From Arbacia lixula (Eukaryota > Echinodermata > Echinoidea > Arbacioida > Arbaciidae), in the NCBI GenBank assembly GCA_963669155.1, contig OZ022589.1:18905787-18969786 (forward strand): DNA of 64,000 nucleotides, read 5' to 3'. A program made the translations under genes and the position numbers. Under the pieces are notes generated by a model, which saw only the letters and a program-made list of their open reading frames with translations, did not search any database and had not been told where the DNA came from. Shown piece by piece: positions 49,629 through 59,822 of this stretch (its first letter is position 1; each line of letters opens with the position of its first letter).

Positions 49629-49979
49629 GGATATTTCAGCCGTTTCTGAACCGATTTCGACCAATTAAAGTTTGTTCTATGGTTAACATTATTTGTTTGC
49701 TGTTAATTTAACACAGAATTGGTTATTACCTTATAAAAAATATTGTTTTTTGAAGCGCCCTATATACCAACACTAATCTACCCCTAAAAAATTAGTAAAT
49801 TTAAGCACATTTTTGTCGTTTTCATTTCACCCTCAATAACTATCATCTGCCAGGGTTACAAGATTGCCAACATGTTTTTTATTGTTCATTGGGGTGCCCT
49901 TGAGACATCTGGATAGGTGGTTTGCTTTCATACAAAAAATCCCACGGGACTTTTTTTCTGTGGACATGCTCCCGGACTA
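49629..49979 (-). repeat. Right terminal inverted repeat
   Basis: Mirror of the left repeat, ~10 bp longer through small indels. The divergence between arms suggests the insertion is not recent. Confidence 0.85.
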
Positions 49980-50201
49980 TAGGCTTGTAGCATGGATACA
50001 TCTTGTGCGTGATCATGAAAGTGCTGAAATAATGTTGATGGCGTGCGCCTTCCAGGAATAATAGTGGATTTATGGTTGGGCACGTCTCATGCGTCTGTGC
50101 CGAGAGCCCCGTCGCGCGTCACCCTCTGATCTTCCCGACACTTGACTCGGGCTCTTGAGTGTGATAGACCCGTCCTGTCCGTTTATTTAGTAAGCTCCAA
50201 G

Positions 50202-50357
50202 ACCCTGTTGCATAAAACTTACCATTAAAATGTAACTTTGCTCCTAATAACTTTCTTCTCTGGAAACCTTGAATATCATTGGCTGTCGAGCGGTGTTACC
50301 ATGGTAGCTACGATTGACGGCAGAGTTACCATTAATGGCAAGTTTTATGCAACGGGT
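50202..50357. mobile_element. MITE, 156 bp
   Basis: Near-perfect ~26-bp inverted ends: CCTGTTGCATAAAACTTACC on the left, GGCAAGTTTTATGCAACGGG on the right, with ATTAA inside each. No coding content. Confidence 0.85.
50295..50308. promoter_or_regulatory. X-box-like motif inside a MITE
   Basis: GTTACCATGGTAGC, one base off the palindromic RFX X-box pattern. It lies ~790 bp before the probable CFAP90 start codon. RFX factors drive many cilium genes, so it could matter, but no binding evidence exists here. Confidence 0.25.
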
Positions 50358-51090
50358 CGAAATGATTGTATTTCTGATTAACAGCGAACATTGATAACAC
50401 CTTACAAACAAATGATTGACTTGTTTTCATCTAAAGTAAGTATAAAGAACAAGGCCTCATGTTTTAAAGAGTTACGATTGATCTGAATCGACCGTAAGTC
50501 CAATCTTCTATCTCTAATGTGCATAGGCACGATTGATATGGTCGTAAGTCAAGTTGCGATCGATGATAAATCTATTTTAGTCAAGTCCCTGAACCTTATC
50601 ATTTTACGCCTCGCGCTATTATTATTATTATTAGATTACCGAATGTGAATTTGTTGCCTTATGACTCGTAACAACTATATCAGTGATGAATTATGAATTG
50701 GCATGCATCATAACCAGTGCCATCACTAGCGTTTTTGAATTGTTGTATTCTGAAAAGAATACAACACTTCCCCCCCCCCCCCCCCCCCCCCAGTCATGCT
50801 ATCAAGCTCATTATATTTCAGGTAGAGTTGTAAATTTTTATGTTATGACGTCACTGTGCGCGCAACATAATACGCGCATTACTTTGTTACGTCACAAACA
50901 TCATCAAATGGGCGCTGTCCAAATATGCGCGTTGCCAGGCAGTGCTTCGTAAACCCATCTACTACAATATACATACGGTATTACAGTCATAGAGTTATCA
51001 TAGAGGCGATAGGCGATATTTGAAAAGAGTAACGCTAGGTGTTGATTTATTAAGAATATTCAAAAGAAAACAATCAAAGGACGGATCAAA
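50358..51090. promoter_or_regulatory. Region upstream of CFAP90
   Basis: Expected promoter zone. Contains a C24 run (50,769-50,792), TGACGTCA at 50,846-50,853, and a GTTGCC-A-GGCAGT half-X-box-like site at 50,931. No TATA box stands out. Confidence 0.3.
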
Positions 51091-51187
51091 ATGTCTTATC
51101 CAGGAGATGGCAATCACGTGTCTAATTATGGGCTAAAAGACCAATCACCCGAACAACAGAAAACTTCTGTGGGTCGAGATAGTTGGG
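51091..51187 (+). CDS. CFAP90: Probable first coding exon of CFAP90
   Basis: ATG in context atcaaaATGt starts MSYPGDGNHVSNYGLKDQSP; 32 codons plus one base end at a strong donor (GTATGT, 51,188). Composition is exon-like and placement suits a 5' coding exon of CFAP90. The phase is a problem: this exon ends in phase 1 and the next recognised exon (52,518) must start in phase 0, so either a small exon of 3n+2 bases has been missed between them or this exon is not joined directly. N-termini of this family are poorly conserved, so homology cannot settle it. Confidence 0.45.
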
Positions 51188-51955
51188 GTATGTACCTACC
51201 AATTTTAATACTATTCTAGATCTACACATTGTTTCAATTAATGTGTGCCTTCCAATTGAGCTCTGAACAACTCAAGTTCCATTCTGTCTATTTGTTGGAT
51301 TAATTGTGCATTGTGTACTCATACATGGGCTCAAAGCAAATAAAAACCTAAAGTGATGTAACCATTCATCATCATTATTTTATCTTATATGATATGTCAG
51401 ATACGATATTCAAAATGTCTGATCGTAAGCGCTTTGCCTTAAGTGTTGTTTTTCATACAACTTCTTCAAAAAGTTATATTGAATATAATTACTGCACATA
51501 ATGTAACTTGCTCGCTGTACTGAGCTGCTGTTTACATGTCATACTACCCTGTAGCGATAAGCTTTAGTCTAAATCAAGAGAGGGGTATATACTTCAACGG
51601 ACAACAATCTATAAGCATTTTGATGGTTTATTCGGTGATCTAACAGCTTAAACTCCATAAATTAGGGTGAGGATCCGGACAGGAATGGGTCTAGGATGAC
51701 AGTATTGAAGTGTTTAATGAGATCAAGTGTGATTTTAGGATAATCTTGTGGCCCGATTATCGCAAAACACAACCTTAGTGATCGCGCACCGCAACTCTCA
51801 GCTACACAGGATTCCATGATCTTTCACTACACATTCTTAAACTGAATTGATACCTCTATGCTCTTGAAAAAGTACGCGTGTGCGATGAAGTTTATATTAC
51901 CCCTAGAATACACTACGATTAGGATGAGAATATGAAAGAAACTAGCCATGCTAGC
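51188..51955. other. CFAP90 first intron, left part
   Basis: AT-rich, no recognisable exon. Any missing phase-correcting exon should be here or just beyond. A tested candidate (20 bp at ~51,650) gives an immediate stop. Confidence 0.5.
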
Positions 51956-51956
51956 T

Positions 51957-52473
51957 AAAGGGATAGTTCATACTGAAATCAGGTTAGTTTCAATGAAGGA
52001 AGACACGTGAAAAAAAACATATTAGTGAAGGTTTGATGAAAACTCGTCAAAGAGGAAGAGAGTTATGATCTTTTAAAATTTTGATTTTGTGACGTCACGT
52101 GCGAGGTGCTCTACCATAATGTAGTATGTTGTGTGCTGTATGTTTCCACAAAATGCTTTTTCTGTATATTTCAACGGAATACATTTGTTTTATAGAGGTA
52201 TGTGTGTAAAAAAAAAAACGTGCTTATAAAGATGCATCAAATGCACAGGTGGAAGGATGCATATTTTTCTGAGAAAATTGACATTTTCCCCAAAAAATGT
52301 ACACAACATAATGGGAAAGCACCTCGCACGTGACGTCACACAATCAACATTTTAAAAAATCATAAGTTTTCTTATCGTTTGACAGATTTGATTCAAACCT
52401 TCACTAACATGCTTTTTTTCACGCGTCTAATTTTATTGAGCCAACATAATTTCAGGGTGAACTATATCCCTTT
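51957..52473. mobile_element. MITE family A, copy 3 (best preserved)
   Basis: 517 bp, ends AAAGGGATAGTTCA and TGAACTATATCCCTTT. Arms carry TGACGTCACGTGCGAGGTGC (52,090) and the complement GCACCTCGCACGTGACGTCA (ending 52,338). It lies in the CFAP90 intron, ending 44 bp before the 52,518 exon. Confidence 0.9.
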
Positions 52474-52517
52474 AACCCCAAACGTCTCCCCTTCCCCTCC
52501 CTGTCTCCCCACGCCAG

Positions 52518-52649
52518 CGGGAGCGGCGGATCAAGCAGAGTCACCTGGCGGTCAAGGGGGATCCATCGGGATCCTGGAGCGGGGACCAGCACCAACCAGC
52601 GACCAACAAGAATGAGCAGGAGAGCACGTACTTCAACAACAACAAAAAG
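52518..52649 (+). CDS. CFAP90: CFAP90 internal exon
   Basis: 44 codons, phase 0 at both ends. The acceptor is a fine pyrimidine tract (cccctccctgtctccccacgccag) and the donor AAG|GTCAAA. Encodes RERRIKQSHLAVKGDPSGSW ... NEQESTYFNNNKK. The closing STYFNNNKK leads in frame into the next exon's STYDRLF block, matching the 'SYFYR...STYDR(I/M)F' order of CFAP90/C5orf49 proteins. The other frame of this exon has a stop at its end, so this frame is chosen. Confidence 0.75.
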
Positions 52650-53324
52650 GTCAAAGATCAATCGGTTCCGCACTATTGCTTTGTCTTGCAGCTGTAATCC
52701 GTCTGATAAATGCCCTACGTCGTGCGATGCGCTTAACCTGAATGATATCGTAATATTAGGATAAAATAACGATGTGCTGAATCCGAATAAACACATGAGT
52801 ATCAATCGTATAGTTGTTAGTAGAATCTAGCCCTGCTTAGCATTGGCCATCAAAAATTGATGTAACCAACATAAAGTATATATTCAATGTAATTATATTT
52901 TATTAGTTCAAAATTAACCTAAGATATAAACCTTAACAACAAGGCCTGTAATAATGTAAGTATAATCACGGCGAAAAGGAAAGGAAGTATTTGTTTTCAA
53001 CATGAGTATGAGATATTCATGATTATGACAACAAACGAAAACTTGGACATACACATAATGTGTCTTTATGTAATGCTGAGACATCTACTGACTAAGGCCC
53101 GTTGATCCAAAAAAAAAAATGGGGTTGTAAATTGAATCGGGCTCATCGATGCGAAAATAAATGCGCACACAGAAATCACATTGAACAGCGTATTATCTGG
53201 AACAAAAGGAGCTCAGGTGAAAAGTACGGCATAGTAACTTTTTTCGAATTAATAAACTTGAATTCATTTACGGATGAACGAACTTTATATTATTTTCGTT
53301 TTACGAACTCATTTTCATAACGGA

Positions 53325-53512
53325 CCCTCGAAACAACAAACGTGCAAACCATTCGCACCCTTCGGAATAACGAGCCTTCGGAGTATTCGAACTTTCTGAA
53401 TAGTCAACCTTCTGTGTATACGATCCATTTGAATAACAAACCTTTGGATTATTCGAACCTTCGGAATAACCAGTCTTCCGAGAGTATTCGACCCTTCGGA
53501 TAAACGAGCTGT
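53325..53512. repeat. Degenerate CCTTCGGAATAACGA repeat
   Basis: About ten 15-23-bp units built on ACCTTCGGAATAACGA, several with TATTCGA variants. Opposite-strand frames over it (77-99 codons) are artefacts. Confidence 0.8.
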
Positions 53513-53550
53513 AACCGAGTGATTTGCCTGTGTCTGATTGGTGTCCATAG

Positions 53551-53661
53551 CATGAGTTGAGCTCGACGTACGACCGCCTGTTCCACGTGCACCACGGCTA
53601 CCAGAGCAAAATCCACCGCGACGACCGCGAGCACACGCGCGGTCTCAACGTACATGATGAG
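53551..53661 (+). CDS. CFAP90: CFAP90 core exon
   Basis: 37 codons, phase 0/0; acceptor ...gattggtgtccatag, donor GAG|GTCAGT. Encodes HELSSTYDRLFHVHHGYQSK and IHRDDREHTRGLNVHDE. The YDR-F...GY--K-HR-DREH--(S)RGL-V--E pattern is the family signature of CFAP90 (C5orf49), a small cilium/flagellum axonemal protein, known as a component associated with doublet microtubules. A mariner-type MITE starts 22 bp downstream. Confidence 0.85.
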
Positions 53662-53682
53662 GTCAGTGGTCAGTGTGTTATA

Positions 53683-54136
53683 CAGTGTGTCCCAGAAAAA
53701 AAAGGAAACCAGTTTTTCGAGATCGATAACGTAATCATAATATATCATATTATTATAAAAATAACACCAATAACACCAAGTATCTTCTTTCGTTTGTTAC
53801 TAAATTCACGATGAATTGTTCACGCATGACTGATTTCAAGTAATTACAAGTGCTCAATGTCAGAAACGTTTTGCGCAGAATGATGAATGATGTTTGCACT
53901 ACGTCGATGCTTCCTTACAAATCTTGACCATTAGTCCTGCGTAACTTCATTTTGACAATTATTTTTTAAACACCTGTTGCTCCTCAACGCATGACTCTTA
54001 TCTATCATGTGAGGTGTCAAATGAAAGAAGAAACACCGTGCTTTTTAATGATGTGTATAATATTCCATGTTTTTTTTCAGTCAACTAGAGAAATCACACA
54101 GAATCTTGGTTTCTTTTTTTTTTCTGGGACACACTG
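53683..54136. mobile_element. Mariner/Tc1-type MITE (454 bp)
   Basis: Inverted ends CAGTGTGTCCCAGAAAAAAA and its mirror CTGGGACACACTG. Each end is flanked by TA, the target duplication of IS630/Tc1/mariner transposons. No transposase frame inside. It sits in CFAP90's second secure intron, 22 bp past the donor exon. Confidence 0.85.
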
Positions 54137-54239
54137 TATGTTGTGGAGTAGACACAACCGAGGCTGTACTAAGTTGTACTAGGTGTGAAACAAAACTTTT
54201 GACACTGAAAAAAAAATGATGAAAAAATCAGGTTCCAGT

Positions 54240-54731
54240 CAAATCAAGCTGTAATTGAAACATCAAACAATCAATGGATGTCAATTATTTTAGAGACGGT
54301 TTTTGTGACATTTCATTGGTACTTTTATTGTAATAACCCTTGGAATATGTAATGAAATTTTCACTTTTGGACAGATTTGGACCTCAAAATTTGTGTGTAT
54401 GAGATAATTCAGAAAACAACAGTGACCATTGTGTATCACACATGTTAATCCACGAGCAACTTCCATCAAAGGCCCATTAGTAATGCATAATGATTCTGGC
54501 AGAAAAGAGGTTGCGGGTTGGCATGTGTGATGCACAATGACTGTTGCTATGTTCTGAATTAATTATCTCATACACACACATTTTTTAGGTGCAAACTTGT
54601 CCAAATGTAAAAATCTCATTAATATTCCAAGGACTATTACAAGAAAAGTAATCGATGAAATGTCACAAAACCTGTCTCTAAAAAAAATGACATCCCTTGA
54701 CTTTATGATGTGTAAATTTCAGCTTGATGTG
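54240..54731. mobile_element. MITE family D, full copy
   Basis: About 490 bp of two long inverted arms (54,240-54,410 and 54,555-54,731): ATCAAGCTG...TTTTAGAGACGGTTTTTGTG, GACATTTCATTGGTACTTTT on the left, mirrored on the right. The loop holds TGTGATGCACAATGACTGTT. Partial relatives at 17.4 and 63.7 kb. Confidence 0.8.
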
Positions 54732-54734
54732 AAT

Positions 54735-55082
54735 TTGAAACAATATTGGACAATATCCAAGGAAATGGGGGATCGCTTGCAAGCAACAGAAATGTGGTTC
54801 CTCAGACGTATGTTAACGATCCCATGGACAAGCCACACATCAAACACAGCCGTTTTAGAGAGGGCAGGCAGACAATGTGTTTTACTAAAAGCAAATAGGA
54901 AACAGCAGCTGGACTTCTTAGGCCACTGTCGAGGGCGCCAAAGGGTAACGTTTTTGCAGAGCATTGTAACTTGGACTAGGTTGAAGAAGATTGAGCTTCT
55001 TAGACTGGCAATGGAAAGGAAAGCCTGGCATTTCATGATCCCCAACGTCACAAGATATGGCACTTGAGAGAGAGAGAGAGTG
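54735..55082 (+). mobile_element. Non-LTR retrotransposon 3' end (copy 2)
   Basis: Encodes WTISKEMGDRLQATEMWFLR, RMLTIPWTSHTSNTAVLERA, KQQLDFLGH, then RGRQRVTFLQSIVTWTRLKK and PNVTRYGT-stop: the C-terminal end of a non-LTR ORF2. About 25 residues between FLGH and GRQR are deleted (copy 1 keeps them in part). A (GA)n tail follows the stop at once, as in copy 1. It lies in CFAP90's last intron, abutting the family D MITE. Confidence 0.8.
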
Positions 55083-55148
55083 AGTTGAAACTGATTTTTA
55101 AAGTGTTTTTCCAAAGTGTCAAAAAAAAAAATTAACACCTAGTATAAG

Positions 55149-55303
55149 TTAAGGCCACCGTAGACAACACGATTCGATCAGGTCGTATGACGCTGTGACC
55201 AACTGAATCGCTGAACCCAGACATAGAATCTGTAGAAGCGTGACGTCACATTTTTAGTCGTAGGTCTTCACGACTGGAGAACCGTGTCGTTGTGGGGGCC
55301 TTT
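55149..55303. mobile_element. MITE family B, copy 4
   Basis: Begins TTAAGGCCACCGTAGACAAC and ends GTTGTGGGGGCCTTT. TGACGTCA at 55,241-55,248. In CFAP90's last intron. Confidence 0.85.
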
Positions 55304-55309
55304 CCATTT

Positions 55310-55830
55310 AGTCCATTAGCTGTTTAATGAATACGCATTCATTATACTTTTCCAAGAGTAAACAAAAGTACGCTTTACATGATTCTTTTTCTTCTTTGAA
55401 TGCCATGTTTGTGAGGATTTAAGTTTCTCGAAGCCTGATAACTTTTGCTTAATGTACCCGACATAAGTTGTTTGAATATTGAGTCATTTGGCATCAATGA
55501 CGTGAGAAAAAAAATCTGAGATAGTTACTATTTATTTCCTTTCTAATGGCACGACGATAAAATAAAATATGCTTCCGTTAGGCCATGCTGTGTCTTTGTG
55601 GATTGACATGTGTATAGGTGTGTTCTGATTTAATCACCGAACACATACAATGTTGAGTTATCATCGATCAAAATGTCGACTGTTTCGCTCCTTCTCCTTG
55701 TCTCTCCTTCATGCGCTTCTCATCCTGTTTCGTCAGTTCCGTCTGTTTGCCTGTCTAATTCTTCTTCCCTTCGTTCTTCCTTCACTCTTCACTCCTTAGT
55801 CATGTCTTTCACCTCCTCCTCTTCCCCTCG
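55310..55830. other. CFAP90 last intron, unique part
   Basis: AT-rich, then increasingly pyrimidine-rich. A 176-codon Ser/Leu frame starting at 55,673 runs into the exon only because the CT repeat lacks stops. Confidence 0.6.
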
Positions 55831-55834
55831 TATT

Positions 55835-55867
55835 TTCTCTCCCTCTCTCTCTCTCTCCCTCTTTCTT

Positions 55868-55947
<80 letters not shown>

Positions 55948-56094
55948 TCGCCTGCATTCTGTCTTCTCCTTCCCCTCCCTTTCTCTCTCCCTCTCTCTTA
56001 CCCTCTCCCTCTATCTCTTACTCTCTCTCTCACCTTTTCATCGCCTGCATTCTGTCTTCTCATCCCCCCTCCCCTTCTCTCTCCCTCTATCTCT

Positions 56095-56135
<41 letters not shown>
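55835..56135. repeat. CT-rich repeat ahead of the last CFAP90 exon
   Basis: CT dinucleotides 55,837-55,942 and 56,080-56,135, with an internal duplication of the 'atcgcctgcattctgtcttctc' phrase (about 55,947 and 56,041). Confidence 0.9.
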
Positions 56136-56136
<1 letters not shown>

Positions 56137-56141
56137 CGCAG

Positions 56142-56315
56142 GAATCGAGCAAGGCCGTGCCTGCTCTCTCTTCCTCTGCGTACGGCCATCGACCACCCTA
56201 TGAGAAGAACACACGGAAGCACGTGCGCGTCGAGCGGATCATGAAAGGGTTCTATCGCACGCGCGGCACCAACCTACCCGAGTACGGCACGGACAGCGAA
56301 GACCACTTACTCTAG
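56142..56315 (+). CDS. CFAP90: CFAP90 last coding exon
   Basis: 57 codons and TAG, phase 0; acceptor ...ctctctaccgcag. Encodes [20 protein letters not shown], then [19 protein letters not shown] and an acidic tail ending EDHLL. It matches the family's 'PVLSSS.YG.R' and 'AR(V)...FYRK.G' ending, which supports both identity and end of gene. The human protein is ~147 residues; the three secure exons here give 138, about 170 with the probable start exon. The acceptor is preceded by ~300 bp of CT repeat that serves as its pyrimidine tract. GC-rich third positions contrast with the AT-rich introns. Confidence 0.85.
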   Translation, partial: ESSKAVPALSSSAYGHRPPYEKNTRKHVRVERIMKGFYRTRGTNLPEYGTDSEDHLL

Positions 56316-56860
56316 ATGTTTACAACCAATGTCAAGCCAGAGGCCAGCTCAATCGCACCTCATATCGCTACCTTCTGGCTGTGAATTCAAATGCCTTCTG
56401 CCATAAATATGATCTATTTGAAGAAAGAGAAACTCTCATTGCAAAGAGTCTCGGGTTAATATTTCACTGCATTGGTGGAGCTTTACCTTGAGGCAAAGTA
56501 AAATTCATCCTTAAAAGGACTGGAAATCAAAGATGTGTTCATGTGCAGCTTATAGATCATTGGATATTAACCAGCTTCGAAGCAATATATTGATTACAAG
56601 AACACATTGAACACTGAGAGACTTTAAAAGCAAGGTAGGATAAACAAAAATCTAAAGCATGTGGCATAATATATCATGTCCTACCATTTTTTTAACTTGT
56701 TTCTTCCTTAATTCTCAGAATAATAAAAAATACACTAAAGTCCTAATATTTGGAGAGAAAAAAATCTGCTCGAGTATCACAGTGGTAGATGACTGTATCT
56801 TTACATAACTTTATGCTATGTGTCTAAGGTGACCATGGAATCAAATAAAGAACACACTAA
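56316..56860 (+). other. CFAP90 3' UTR region
   Basis: AT-rich, no open frame. AATAAA at 56,844-56,849 is a possible polyadenylation signal. Confidence 0.5.
56844..56849 (+). terminator. Possible poly(A) signal for CFAP90
   Basis: AATAAA about 530 bp after the stop codon. Its use is inferred. Confidence 0.4.
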
Positions 56861-57014
56861 ACGGTCGAGTTATTAGTACATATTTTTTGCATTTATTCTC
56901 ATATAAACAATTTGATAGAAGAAACATACTTATGCATAACCATTACAAATATAATTTCATTGGTAACATTATGGAAGCAATTGAGTTCTCTATGTACAAT
57001 GAATACTTTCCTCG

Positions 57015-57500
57015 TGTGGTACTCTGAAATTCTTTGTCAGTGTTCTCGTAAGTTTTCTCCCAGAGTTAGGAGGTGCCTAAGAGAGCCCAAATTGGTATTC
57101 CAGAATGTCCTTCTGGGAAGCTTCTAATGCAAATTAGGTGTTTTATTCATGAAGAGCCAATCACAATCAAGAATCTCATTAGGAGTCTCCCCTAGATCTC
57201 CTTGTAACTCTGTGTAGACGCAAATATGTGAGCACACATCAGTACAGATGCCTATGCATATGATTGCTCATCGTTTTATTTGCATGTGTTATGAATGGCT
57301 AAGACAGGGGGTGGCCCTCCTAATTATGCTCCTAAATCTTCTCATTCTGAACTACTTATCTTCCTTACTTGCTAATCTGCATACATTTTGCTCAAGTAAG
57401 GAGAAAACTTTGGAGGGGAGTTATGAGGAAAGGTAAGAGAGATTTCGGAGAAACATTTAAGGAGAAAACCTAGAGTCATTATAAAATTTCTCGTAAGTTG
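57015..57500. mobile_element. MITE family F, copy 1
   Basis: Shares, in order, GTTAGGAGGTGCCTAAGAGA, GAGCCAATCACA, TGCCTA(T/C)GCA, GTGTTATGAATG and GGGGGTGGC(C/T)CTCCTAA with copy 2 at 57.9 kb. Same orientation. Both lie between the CFAP90 and COASY 3' ends. Confidence 0.8.
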
Positions 57501-57508
57501 ATCATGTA

Positions 57509-57832
57509 CCAGGGGGGTGTTTTACCAAGCTGTTCTTAGGTGAAGAACAACTTAACGCTCGGCTGGTGAACCTTTCTTGCGCTGAAGCAGTTCCTCAATC
57601 AGTTTAATTCCTATGGGTTTAAGTTGAAATCTGATCTTAATCAATATTATTGTTGTTAAAAAAAAGTGTTTGAATACAAAGTTTATGATGTGTCAAAGTT
57701 GATCAGGATTGTTGGGCAGTAACTCCTGCTATGTAAAAACAAGAACAAATCTTATTTAGCACAAGAAAGGGTCACCAGTCATGCATAAAGTTGTTCTTAG
57801 CTTAAGAGCAGCTTGGTGAAACACCCTCCTGG
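57509..57832. mobile_element. MITE family C, copy 3 (best preserved)
   Basis: Ends CCAGGGGGGTGTTTTACCAA and TTGGTGAAACACCCTCCTGG. The inner palindrome continues through TTCTTAGGTGAAGAAC / TTGTTCTTAGCTTAAGAG. It sits between the two family F copies. Confidence 0.9.
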
Positions 57833-57898
57833 TATTCCCCTGCGAGTCTCAGCACCAAGTTAAAGTAAAGCTCCTGTAAGGCTTGCAACCTGGAACCA

Positions 57899-58434
57899 AG
57901 GGTGGTATTCCGAAATTCCTCCTAAATTTTTTCCTTCATTTTCTCCTTCATTTTCTCCTAAGTCCCAAAGTTAGGAGGTGCCTAAGAGAGCCCGGAACTG
58001 GACTCTCTTAATGCACATAATGGAGTGTTTGACCGCCTCCAGTGCGCATTTATCAGCCAATGGAGGGAAGTGTTTCATTTATGAAAAGCCAATCACAGTC
58101 ACAACATCTCATCGGGACTTTGCCCTAGGTTTCAGTCTAACTCTCTGGACATGCAACTATGTACACACAAATCAATCATGTACATGTAAGCGTGCCTACG
58201 CAAATGAATGCTGCTCATTTTGTTTGCGGGTGTTATGAATGACTAGGATAGGGGGTGGCTCTCCTAAACATTCTCCATGATCCTCTCAAAAGTGCATTCT
58301 GGAACACCAATCCTCCTAAATTTATGAATTGCATACATTTGCATCAAAATAGGAGAAAAGTTAGTAGAGATTTTGGAAAAACATAGAGTTGGAATAAAAT
58401 GTCTCTGAAGTGAGCAATTTGGAATATCACCACT
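57899..58434. mobile_element. MITE family F, copy 2
   Basis: Begins AGGGTGGTATTCCGAAATTC and ends CAATTTGGAATATCACCACT (inverted, imperfect). Interior matches copy 1. Confidence 0.8.
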
Positions 58435-59822
58435 AGGCTAAATGAATACCAACATATACCAATACCATACCACACCATAAAATCTCAAAGCATGTCATTT
58501 TGTATTAGTATGTTCATTTCACTACTGACAGTACCCTTAGAAATATGGATTAATGTAGGTATATATGGGTTAATTCTACATTTTTATGTCAGTCTATGGC
58601 AGTAAATTTGACACTTGAGCACCTACAACATGGCATAGAGATGAAATCATAACTGGGCTACAGTATGAATGTGGCTGGTATCAATACATTTGCACCCTCA
58701 TTATAACACACTTGTTGGGACGAGTAAACTTCAGGGGTTTTTTTAAGAATTAACCCATTTACTGCAAGATTTTTAGATCAGTGCAGACTGATTTGTGGTT
58801 TTTGAGGCAACTGGTAACTACCAGTACAAATATTCATTCATTCATTCATTCATTCATTCATTCACTTTGAATATGATTAAAACAAGCTGAGTTATGTACC
58901 TTGCTGAGGACCAGGTAAATCCAATTACCATTCAGGAACCATGCTTTCCTGGTTCCCATAGTATACAAGTTAGGAATCTGCGACCTAAAAAAACACGATG
59001 TTATTTCATTGTTTTCTATAATGTGAATCCGCTGTGACAACCAACACACATTTGCCATGACTTTGGTAAATCATATTGCACTTTTATCAAGCAATTAATA
59101 AAAAAATCTAACTCAGATAAATCATAAATGCTTTTTGTTCAGTACTGGAGCAATACTTCATGACGCTATATAGACCCTGCTGACATTTTACACCCATTGA
59201 CTCACATTAGCTGAACATTCTCCCACTTGATCACTTACGTCCCTTTTGCAACATTGTCATTCCCCCTGGTGTGCATACTGATGGAAATGGAATCAAGTCC
59301 CACCAAATAGAAAAGTAACAAAAAGCAGTAGGCAAACATTCTGTAATGTCTGCAGAGCCAGCAAAGGGAATCGAGCCTGCTCAATATGGAAAGAATCAAT
59401 TTGGCAGCCGTAATTGGATTCTTTGTAAAGGGACCTTCCAAGTGTAAATAATCAATGCAATATTCACAATGAGAAATCCATCAACATTTAAAAATGAGAC
59501 ACGTACAGTCAAACATGTCTAAAAAGCCCACTGTCTATGCAGACCACTTGTCTGTGCCATCAGCTAAACTTCCATCCATTCAGAGCAAGTTGCATGTAAT
59601 TGCACCGGTCTATGGCAAATAAAGCAGTCCATGAAGATGTTATCTGTTTCCATAGGAGAGGTCTGTCTAGACAGGTTTGATTGTATGTGGTCGACATAAC
59701 TCGACTAGGCATTACCCATCACCAGTGACCACCCTTGCACCTGACCCCCTCTACCACGGGGGACCCTTCGGTGGGCCCTTGAGAGCCTAGAAGGGCCCTC
59801 CTCATACCCTGAACACCAGGCC
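58435..59822. other. Between genes; includes COASY 3' UTR (minus strand)
   Basis: (ATTC)n at 58,832-58,866. The segment just below 59,823 must hold the COASY 3' UTR. I see no clear minus-strand AATAAA within ~700 bp, so its end is not placed. Confidence 0.5.

Larger units (their letters stand above)
44544..49979 (-). mobile_element. Long-TIR DNA transposon carrying a PIN/CXC gene (inactive)
   Basis: 5.4-kb element bounded by inverted repeats of ~345 bp (44,544-44,884 and 49,629-49,979). The arms match through many blocks: ATCTGCCAGGGTTACAA, GCCAACATGTTTTTTATTGT, GAGACATCTGGAT, ATACAAAAAATCCCAC, AATATTGTTTTTTGAAGC, CTACCCCTAAAAAA. Outermost bases read TAGTCC...GGACTA, flanked on both sides by TAG (44,541-44,543 and 49,980-49,982), compatible with a 3-bp target duplication. 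The inside encodes, on the minus strand, one long gene broken by frameshifts. It belongs to the multicopy 'Tesmin/TSO1-like CXC domain' gene family common in marine animals and fish. Academ-type transposons have 3-4 bp duplications and may carry XPG-like nucleases, so Academ is a candidate; I cannot prove it here. Confidence 0.85.

Noticed and set aside
53551..53561. ATG at 53,552 as a CFAP90 start codon
   Set aside because: It is out of frame with the conserved block and meets a TGA two codons later; the good acceptor just before it marks an internal exon.
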